Source: an uncultured Collinsella sp. (GTDB lineage Bacteria; Actinomycetota; Coriobacteriia; Coriobacteriales; Coriobacteriaceae). Taken from it: 28,258 nucleotides of DNA. Position numbers and translations under genes: made by a program. The notes beneath the pieces are model-generated. The model was not told the origin of the DNA and did not search any database. It worked only from the letters and a program-made list of their open reading frames with translations. Positions 22,306 through 28,258 of the stretch are shown here, one piece after another (position 1 is the stretch's first letter; each line of letters opens with the position of its first letter). The stretch spans positions 1 to 28,258 of the forward strand of contig CATYDM010000024.1 in assembly GCA_958405195.1 (NCBI GenBank). Direction: 5' to 3'.

Positions 22306-25305
22306 CTATTTCTTAAGAAGGTACGAATAGTTGTCACGCACAGCCCTGATGGTCAGGCGGACGGCCTCGGGAAGACCGGTGTTGACGGCATCGACCGAGA
22401 CGGTGCGGACCGTGCCGGCGACGCGGACCTTAAAGTGGTCCTCGTCCACAGCCAGGAAGCCCTCGTTCTCGGAGTTCTCCATGTCCTGCTCGCTCCAGAA
22501 CAGGGTGAGCTTGTCCTTGTAGGGACGACCCTCCTGGTAGGGACAGAACACGGCGCAGTTGCCGCACTCGTTGCACATGCCGTCGACATGGACGACCTGA
22601 TGCTTGGCCAGGCCCGGCACCTTAATTGCCACGTTGGCGCGGTTGGGGCACACGTCGCAGCAGACCTCGCACACCGAGCCGCAGCCCAGGCAGCGGGTCT
22701 TGGTGCAGTTGCGCTTGTCGCGGCACAGCGACCCCTTGCGCTCGTAGCAGGTGTCCTCGCGGCCGGCCTGCTCGTTGCAGTCGGCGTACTTGTTAAAGTC
22801 CACGTCGGCGATGGCACGGGCGACCTCGGCGGCATCGGCGATAGCCTCGACCACGGTGGCAGGACCGCGGCGGCAGTCGCCCGCAGCCCAGACGCCCTCG
22901 ACGCCGGTGGAGGTGGCGGCAAGGCGGCCGCGCCGGTCGTGCTCGACGCCCGCGGCATCGTACAGGCTGGCGTCGATGCCCTCGCCCACGGCGCAGATCA
23001 CCGTGGTGGCGGAAAGCTCGACGGTCTCGCCCGTGGCGACGGGGCTGCGACGGCCGCTTGCATCCGGCTCGCCGAGCACCATAACGTCGCAGGTCAGCAC
23101 GGAGCCGTTGAGCGCCTTGGGCGCCAGCAGCTCGCAGAACTCGACGCCGTCGGCAAGAGCAAGATCGAGCTCTTCCTCGTCGGCGGGCATCTGCTTCTTG
23201 GTGCGGCGATACACCAGGCGCACGTTCTTCACGCCGGCCAGGCGCTTGGCCACGCGGGCCGCGTCCATGGCGGTGTTGCCGGCGCCGATGACCACGACGT
23301 CCTCGCCCAGCTCGAGCCTCTCGCCCTTCTTGGCGGCCTCGAGGAACTCCAGCACGTCGAGCTCGGCGCCCTCGCCCAAGCCTGCAGAGCCGGGCATCCA
23401 GGCACCGGTGGCCACGACCACGTCGGTAAAGCCCTGGGCCTTGAGTTCGTCGATGGAATCCACGCGAGCGTTGAGCTGCACCTTGGCGCCAAAGGCCAAG
23501 CAGAGCTCGGCATCGTGGGAGATATCGTCGCTCGCGATACGGAACTCGGGGATCACGTGACGGACCACGCCGCCGAGCGAATCGCGGGCCTCAAAGATGG
23601 TGACGGGCACGCCGGCACGCGTCAGGAAGAACGCCGTCGCCAGGCCGGCCGGGCCGCCGCCGATAACGGCAACATTGCGCTCGCCGTCGTTTGCGATGGC
23701 CTGGGCGCGCAGCTTGGGCAGCACGGCGGTCATGGCCTCGCGGGCGGCCTTGAGCTTGCTGGCGCGGATCTGGGCGCCCTCGGGCTCGTAAAATGCACGC
23801 TCGCAGGCACGGCCGCAGGGATGCGGGCAAATGGTACCGGTAATGAACGGCAGGGCGTTGCGCTCGATGATGATGTTGAGCGCGTCCTCGTAGCGGCCCT
23901 CGTCAACAGCCGCCAGATAGGCGGGAATATCCTGCTGGATGGGGCAGCTCGTGCGGCACGGCGTGGTAAAGCAATCGGAAAGCGGGCTCTTGCCGGCGAC
24001 CTTGCGGTCGGGCAGCGGGCGCAGCGGCTTCTTGTAGAGCGGGTTGGTGAGCGAATCAGCCTGGATCGCGGTCACGGCCTCGAGAGAGACGCCCTCAAAC
24101 GGCTTGCCGTCCAGGTCGGTAAACTCGCCGGCCATCTGGCTAAAGCGCTCGTAGCCACCGGGCTTGAGCACATCGGTCGCCAGAGTAACGGGCCAAATGC
24201 CGGCATCGTACAGGGCGCGGATATTGTAGACCGTGGCACCGCCGGAGTAGCTGATGCGCAGCTTGCCATCGAACTGCTCGGTAATGCGACGGGCGGCCTC
24301 GATGGTCAGCGAGAACAGCGAACGGCCGGACATGTACATCTCGGTGGAGGGCAGCTCGTTTCTCGTCACGTCGACGGGGAACGTGTTGGTCAGCTTGACG
24401 CCAAACTCCAGGCCACGCTCGGCGCACAGGGCAATCAGGCGCTCGAACATGGGCACGGCATCGGCCCACTGCAGGTCCTCGCGGAAGTGCGTGTCATCGA
24501 AGACGATGTAGTCAAAGCCCAGCTCGTTCAGACGCTGGCGGGCAAACTCATAGCCCAGCAGCGTGGGGTTGCACTTGATGTAGGTGTTGAGGCCCTTCTC
24601 GGTGATCAGATAGGTCGCGATGCGCTCGATCTCCGCCGGCGGGCAGCCATGCAGCGTGGACTCGGTGATGGAGTTGGAGACGCGCGCCGGGATGGACTCG
24701 ACAAACGCGGCATCGACATGCTCAAACTTGTCCAGGTTAGCGAGCGCCCACGTACGGCACTCGTTCCAAACCTCGGAGCCACTGGCGTCCTTCATGCCCT
24801 CGATGTAGGCGTCGACCTTAGGGCTCTTGATGCCCTCCAGGTCATAGCCCACGGACATGTTAAAGACAAAGCCGTCCGGGCTGCCCAGGCCATACTCGCG
24901 GGCAATCAGGTGGCAGGCAAACCATGCCTTCACGTACTCGGCAAAGGCCTGCGGAACCTCGAGCTCGGTCGACCACTCGCAGTTGTAGCACTCGTCCTGC
25001 GCCACGATGCAGGGCTTGTTCACACACTTGGAGAGCTCCTCGCCGTCCATCACCTGAACGGTCTTGAGCTCAAAGAAGCGTGAACCGGCCACGTAGGATG
25101 CCACGATGTTCTGGGCAAGCTGCGTGTTGGGGCCGGCGGCCGGGCCAAACGGAGTCTCGATGCGCTCGTCAAAAATGGGAAGCGCGCCCTCCTGATTGGT
25201 CGTAACCATCTTGCGCACGCCAAAGACGGCGCCCTGAGTCTTGTGCTCCTCGATGATCCAGTTCATCAGCTGCGAAAACGGGATCGGCCTCATGATGTCG
25301 CTCAT
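22306..25305 (-). CDS. ygfK: YgfK-type putative selenate reductase / FAD-NAD(P)H FeS oxidoreductase
   Basis: A 999-residue multidomain flavoprotein required for urate use in gut anaerobes. The N-terminal ~440 residues form a dihydropyrimidine-dehydrogenase-like barrel (STLHGCPPAEIERI, YIKCNPTLLGYEFA region). A cysteine-rich linker follows at about 445-500 (CFTTPCRTSCPIQQDIP, CPHPCGRAC). A GltD-like module comes next, with the FAD loop VAVIGGGPAGLATAFFL (545-561) and the NAD(P) loop VVVIGAGNTAMDAARVA (670-686). C-terminal FeS motifs include CLGCGSVCEVCCDVCP and CNECGNCAVFCP. The frame runs on upstream to 25428, but the ATG at 25305 follows GAGAGGAAC, and the extension would be Arg-rich sequence over a hairpin region. 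Length is close to E. coli YgfK (about 1032). It likely reduces the purine ring or shuttles electrons for XdhD. Confidence 0.93.
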   Translation of the reverse strand: MSDIMRPIPFSQLMNWIIEEHKTQGAVFGVRKMVTTNQEGALPIFDERIETPFGPAAGPNTQLAQNIVASYVAGSRFFELKTVQVMDGEELSKCVNKPCIVAQDECYNCEWSTELEVPQAFAEYVKAWFACHLIAREYGLGSPDGFVFNMSVGYDLEGIKSPKVDAYIEGMKDASGSEVWNECRTWALANLDKFEHVDAAFVESIPARVSNSITESTLHGCPPAEIERIATYLITEKGLNTYIKCNPTLLGYEFARQRLNELGFDYIVFDDTHFREDLQWADAVPMFERLIALCAERGLEFGVKLTNTFPVDVTRNELPSTEMYMSGRSLFSLTIEAARRITEQFDGKLRISYSGGATVYNIRALYDAGIWPVTLATDVLKPGGYERFSQMAGEFTDLDGKPFEGVSLEAVTAIQADSLTNPLYKKPLRPLPDRKVAGKSPLSDCFTTPCRTSCPIQQDIPAYLAAVDEGRYEDALNIIIERNALPFITGTICPHPCGRACERAFYEPEGAQIRASKLKAAREAMTAVLPKLRAQAIANDGERNVAVIGGGPAGLATAFFLTRAGVPVTIFEARDSLGGVVRHVIPEFRIASDDISHDAELCLAFGAKVQLNARVDSIDELKAQGFTDVVVATGAWMPGSAGLGEGAELDVLEFLEAAKKGERLELGEDVVVIGAGNTAMDAARVAKRLAGVKNVRLVYRRTKKQMPADEEELDLALADGVEFCELLAPKALNGSVLTCDVMVLGEPDASGRRSPVATGETVELSATTVICAVGEGIDASLYDAAGVEHDRRGRLAATSTGVEGVWAAGDCRRGPATVVEAIADAAEVARAIADVDFNKYADCNEQAGREDTCYERKGSLCRDKRNCTKTRCLGCGSVCEVCCDVCPNRANVAIKVPGLAKHQVVHVDGMCNECGNCAVFCPYQEGRPYKDKLTLFWSEQDMENSENEGFLAVDEDHFKVRVAGTVRTVSVDAVNTGLPEAVRLTIRAVRDNYSYLLKK

Positions 25306-25404
25306 AATGAGTTCCTCTCTGTAACGCCCGGCGAGACCGCGCGGCGGGCGCAAATACGGTGTAGCGCTAGCACAGCGCCGGCGACCCCGCGGAGGCCGCC
25401 TATG

Positions 25405-25438
25405 CGCGCGCCGGATGCGGCGAAACATCCGACGCGCG
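25405..25438 (-). other. GC-rich hairpin between ssnA and ygfK
   Basis: CGCGCGCCGGATG pairs with CATCCGACGCGCG over 13 positions with one C-A mismatch and an 8-base loop. It begins 17 bases after the ssnA stop. A smaller CGCCCG/CGGGCG hairpin lies at 25325-25350. No T-run follows, so it is probably not a full terminator. Confidence 0.65.
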
Positions 25439-25454
25439 CGAATCTACTTGTGAA

Positions 25455-26810
25455 TTAGTAGGTGCGATCGTTGAGCGTGCTCCAGAGCTTCTTGGACTCA
25501 GCCATGGTCCACGCGTTGATCTTGTCCTCATCGATACCGATAAACTCGCGATCCTTGTACAGGACGCGGCCGTTGATGATGGTGGTGCGGCAGTTTTTGC
25601 CCATCATGCCAAAGAGCATGTGGCCGTCGATGTTCTCCTCGCTCAGCGGCGTAAAGGGCTTGTAGTCCATGACGATGACGTCGGCGGCAGCGCCGGCCTC
25701 GAGCACACCGAGCTTGCGATCGAAGTACTTGCTCGCCATCTTGGCGTTGTTCTCGAACAGCATGGTCATGGCCTCGCACCAGCCCACGTTGGGCATGGCG
25801 GCGTTGTGGCGCTGAATGATCAGGAAGACCTTAAGGCTCTCGAGCATATCGTGGGTGTAGGCGTCGGTGCCCATGCACACGGGGATGCCGCGGCGGAAGA
25901 ACTCGAGGACGGGGGCGCAGCCCACGGCGTTGCCCATATTGGATTCGGGGTTGTTGACCAGCCAAGTGCCGGACTCCTTGACGATATCCATCTCGGCAGG
26001 CGTCACGTGGATGCAGTGGCCCAGCATGGTGTCGGGACCCAGCAGGTTGTGCTGCAGCAGGCGCTCGACGGGGCTGATACCACCGCGGTTGAGGCGGGAA
26101 TCCCACACGTCGTTCATGCCCTCGCACACGTGGATGTGGAAGCCGGTCAGGCCGTTGTTGGCCTCGGCCATCTTATCCATGGTCTCGTCCGACAGCGTAA
26201 AGGTAGCATGTCCGCCAAACATGGCGGCGATCATGTGGTTGTCGTTATCGCGACGCTCTTTGGCGGCCCACTGGGCAAATTCGGCGTTCTCGGCAATGGC
26301 CTGGTCGCATTTTTCCTGGCCACGGCGATCGGAGACCTCGTAGCACAGGCACGAACGCATGCCCAGCTCCTGAGCTGCATCCTTAATGGTAAAGAGGCTT
26401 CCCGGGATCTCGCAGAAGCTCGCATGGTGATCGAAGATCGTGGTGACGCCATCGCGGATAGAGTCCAAAATCGTGGCATAGGCGCTGGCCTTGGTGCCGT
26501 CGAGCGTCAGATTGTCGTCGATCTTCCACCACTGCTGCTCGAGATTCTCCAGGAAGTTGGTGGGGTTGCAGCCCTTAATGGCAAGGCCGCGGGCCAGACC
26601 CGAGTAGATGTGGGTGTGGCAGTTGATGAGTCCGGGCATGATGAGGTTGCCCCGGGCATCGACGTACTCGGCATCCGGGTACTTGGCCTTGAGCTCGCGC
26701 TCGGGGCCCACTTCGACGATCGTATCTCCGTCAATGGCGACCGCACCGTTTGGAATGAACGGGGTCTGAGCGTTGCGGGTAAAGACGGAACCGTTAGCGA
26801 CCAGAAGCAT
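25455..26810 (-). CDS. ssnA: SsnA-type amidohydrolase
   Basis: A 451-residue metal-dependent amidohydrolase/chlorohydrolase of the SsnA group, expected to open or deaminate a purine-derived ring in the cytosol. The metal motif INCHTHIYSGLARG gives H65 and H67; HIHVCEGM, LGHCIHVTPAE and MGTDAYTHDM supply the later His and Asp ligands. The family's characteristic Cys-rich stretch SFCEIPGSLFTIKDA...GMRSCLCYEVSDRRG is present at about 153-190. A TTG start 6 codons upstream is possible, but the ATG at 26810 has AAGGGAG six bases ahead. Length matches E. coli SsnA (about 442). It is second in the permease-ssnA-ygfK-ferredoxin-xdhD operon. Confidence 0.94.
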   Translation of the reverse strand: MLLVANGSVFTRNAQTPFIPNGAVAIDGDTIVEVGPERELKAKYPDAEYVDARGNLIMPGLINCHTHIYSGLARGLAIKGCNPTNFLENLEQQWWKIDDNLTLDGTKASAYATILDSIRDGVTTIFDHHASFCEIPGSLFTIKDAAQELGMRSCLCYEVSDRRGQEKCDQAIAENAEFAQWAAKERRDNDNHMIAAMFGGHATFTLSDETMDKMAEANNGLTGFHIHVCEGMNDVWDSRLNRGGISPVERLLQHNLLGPDTMLGHCIHVTPAEMDIVKESGTWLVNNPESNMGNAVGCAPVLEFFRRGIPVCMGTDAYTHDMLESLKVFLIIQRHNAAMPNVGWCEAMTMLFENNAKMASKYFDRKLGVLEAGAAADVIVMDYKPFTPLSEENIDGHMLFGMMGKNCRTTIINGRVLYKDREFIGIDEDKINAWTMAESKKLWSTLNDRTY

Positions 26811-26915
26811 GGATGCTCCCTTCAACATCAGAGGCGGGGTTTGACACCTCTGACATGGCGGAGTGCGAAGCGCCGGCCTACACCGGAAACGGGCCCTCTC
26901 CCGTCAACGCTTCAC

Positions 26916-26988
26916 CAAAGGGACAAACCCTTTGAAGTGCGGCTTGGCGCCGCATGGCGTCGGCGGACGAGGCGATGCGTCCGCCGAC
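26916..26988 (-). other. Three consecutive hairpins between the permease gene and ssnA
   Basis: GTCGGCGGACG/CGTCCGCCGAC (26959-26969 with 26978-26988) is a perfect 11-bp stem. TGCGGC/GCCGCA (26938-26943 with 26949-26954) and CAAAGGG/CCCTTTG (26916-26922 with 26928-26934) follow. They fill a 195-base gap inside an operon that otherwise runs on. No T-run follows any of them. Confidence 0.7.
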
Positions 26989-27005
26989 GAATAGCACCGA
27001 ATTGG

Positions 27006-28258
27006 TTACTTCTTGCTCTCGGGCAAGACCAGATCCACGGCAGCGTCCTTGGCAGCATCGATGTGCTGAGCCACGACCGGCGTCTGCGGAAGGATCAGGT
27101 TAAGGACAATGGCCATGATGGCGGTGGGAGTTACGGCATTGGAGCCGATGACGGTGGACACCCAGGCGGGCATACCCTCGCCGGCAAGGCAACCGCTGGC
27201 CATCCAGATACCCAGGCCAAAGACGACGGAGGTGCCGACGATAGTGGTAGTGCGCTGCGTGAGGCCCTCGCGGGTGAACATGCGCACGCCGTTCATGGTG
27301 ATGGTGCCAAAGACGCCGACGGTCGCGCCGCCGATGACGGGCTGCGGGATAGCGGAAAGAACGGCAGAGAGCTGCGGGAACAGACCGGCGATGGCAAAGA
27401 CGGCCGCGATGATCACAAAGACCCACTTGTTGACGACTTTGTTGGAGCAGATGATGCCCACGTTCTGGCCAAGGGCGCTGGTGGGAAGACCGCCCAGCAG
27501 GCCGCCGACCATAGAGGTGAGGCCCTGGGACACGATGGCGCCGGAGAGCTCGCGCTCGGTGGGCATACGGTCGATGGAGCCCAGGCAGGCGGCGGAGACG
27601 TCACCGATAACCTGGATGGCGACCATGGGGAACACGACGGCGAGGGTAATGCAGACCTCGGGATCAAACTCGAGCGCGTAGGGCATGAGCTTGGGAAGGG
27701 CGAAGACCTGAGCGGTGGCGACGCTGGAGAAGTCGATCATGCCAAAGGGGATGGAGACGATCATGCCAACGATCATGCCAAAGAACACGGATCCCAGCTT
27801 GAGCGTGCCCTTGCCAAAGTTGGCGAGCGCAAAGACCACGGCGAAGGTGATGAGAGCGACGCACCATGCCTGCGGGGTGCCCCACAGCGGCGTACCCATA
27901 CCGCCGGCCATATACTTGACGGCCGTGGGATACAGTGAAACGCCGATGGAGAAGATGACCGTACCTGTCACGACGGGCGGGAACAGCCACTTGATCTTGC
28001 TGTAGGCCAGACCAAAGAGGACCGCGACGGCGCCGCCGACGATCTCGCCACCCAGCAGCGCACCAAAGCTAAAGCCCGAGGCACCCATGGCCTGCAGGGC
28101 CGGCAGGAACGCGAACGAAACGCCCATGACGATGGGCAGGCCGCCGCCGATGCGACGGAAGGGAGCGAAGGCCTGAAGGGCCGTGTCGATCGCCGAAAGA
28201 ATGAGCGCGACCTGGATGATGTCGGTACTCTGCTGGCTAGTAAAGCCGGAGACGCCGG
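27006..28258 (-). CDS. NCS2-family purine (xanthine/urate) permease, 5' end outside window
   Basis: A membrane transporter of the nucleobase-ascorbate (NCS2) family. The C-terminal 417 codons are present, and the start lies beyond the window; the frame stays open to the edge (IIQVALILSAIDTALQAFAPFRRIGGGLPIVMG). Many hydrophobic helices are visible, as is the signature segment ALGQNVGIICSNKVVNKW, matching the QN pair that binds purine in XanQ. Two residues usually acidic in XanQ appear as Gln here: AIQVIGDVSA (Glu in XanQ) and VSQGL (Asp in XanQ). It heads the ssnA-ygfK-xdhD operon, so the cargo is most likely urate or xanthine. Which of XanQ, XanP or UacT it matches best cannot be decided by eye, so I leave the symbol empty. 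Confidence 0.92.
   Translation of the reverse strand, partial: GVSGFTSQQSTDIIQVALILSAIDTALQAFAPFRRIGGGLPIVMGVSFAFLPALQAMGASGFSFGALLGGEIVGGAVAVLFGLAYSKIKWLFPPVVTGTVIFSIGVSLYPTAVKYMAGGMGTPLWGTPQAWCVALITFAVVFALANFGKGTLKLGSVFFGMIVGMIVSIPFGMIDFSSVATAQVFALPKLMPYALEFDPEVCITLAVVFPMVAIQVIGDVSAACLGSIDRMPTERELSGAIVSQGLTSMVGGLLGGLPTSALGQNVGIICSNKVVNKWVFVIIAAVFAIAGLFPQLSAVLSAIPQPVIGGATVGVFGTITMNGVRMFTREGLTQRTTTIVGTSVVFGLGIWMASGCLAGEGMPAWVSTVIGSNAVTPTAIMAIVLNLILPQTPVVAQHIDAAKDAAVDLVLPESKK

Noticed and set aside
18812..22330. 1172-codon open frame on the plus strand opposite xdhD
   Set aside because: It lies antisense to a gene with complete motifs and crosses repeat array B and a terminator. High GC with strong codon bias produces such frames.
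22435..25083. 882-codon plus-strand frame opposite ygfK
   Set aside because: The translation is low-complexity and rich in Gly, Ala, Val and His, typical of the antisense of a GC-biased gene. The ygfK motifs on the other strand are unambiguous.
25620..27938. 772-codon plus-strand frame opposite ssnA and the permease
   Set aside because: It spans two real genes and the hairpin-filled gap between them, with no recognisable domain.

Overview
The window looks like a chromosomal segment of a high-GC anaerobic gut actinobacterium, most likely a Coriobacteriia member close to Collinsella. This is inferred from the base composition and strong third-position G/C bias, the gut-anaerobe purine-degradation gene set, and a surface protein ending in a LAXTG-type sorting signal. 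I ran no database search, so the genus is a judgement.

Two blocks on the minus strand make up a purine/uric-acid degradation locus. Left block (51-6434), in transcription order: ygeX (diaminopropionate ammonia-lyase), ygeY (M20 hydrolase), ygeW (knotted transcarbamylase), a clear terminator, then mocA (molybdopterin cytidylyltransferase) and hyuA (hydantoinase/dihydropyrimidinase family). Right block (19025-28258), in transcription order: an NCS2 purine permease cut by the window edge, ssnA, ygfK, a four-cluster ferredoxin and xdhD (fused 2Fe-2S plus molybdopterin xanthine dehydrogenase), closed by a terminator at 18923-18955. These are orthologues of the E. coli ygeW-uacT region and of the set reported in gut anaerobes to turn uric acid into short-chain acids and ammonia. 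Inferred division of labour: the permease imports the purine, XdhD with YgfK and the ferredoxin do the redox steps, SsnA, HyuA and YgeY open and trim the rings, YgeW recovers carbamoyl phosphate, and YgeX releases pyruvate and ammonia. A YheO-type regulator (6712-7365) is divergent from ygeX, and the gap between them holds two matching 15-bp palindromes. Every long gap between genes of the two blocks carries GC-rich hairpins.

Between the blocks lie about 12 kb of unrelated genes. First come the regulator, a Pro/Ala-rich single-pass membrane protein, a small unknown protein, a wall-anchored protein with three tandem repeats, an unknown 411-residue protein and a DEDDh exonuclease. Then, from 13.9 to 18.9 kb, there is a repeat-dense accessory island. 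It holds a DUF4143-type ATPase preceded by four 23-bp direct repeats, a DUF234-type ATPase preceded by a perfect 25-bp-arm inverted repeat, and an AbiEi-like protein with a probable PD-(D/E)XK nuclease domain. That last gene is flanked on both sides by arrays of a 50-bp dyad repeat with a very regular 61-62 bp period (5 units upstream, 6 plus one half unit downstream). This island is the best candidate for something undescribed. I saw no tRNA, rRNA, CRISPR array, insertion sequence or origin.
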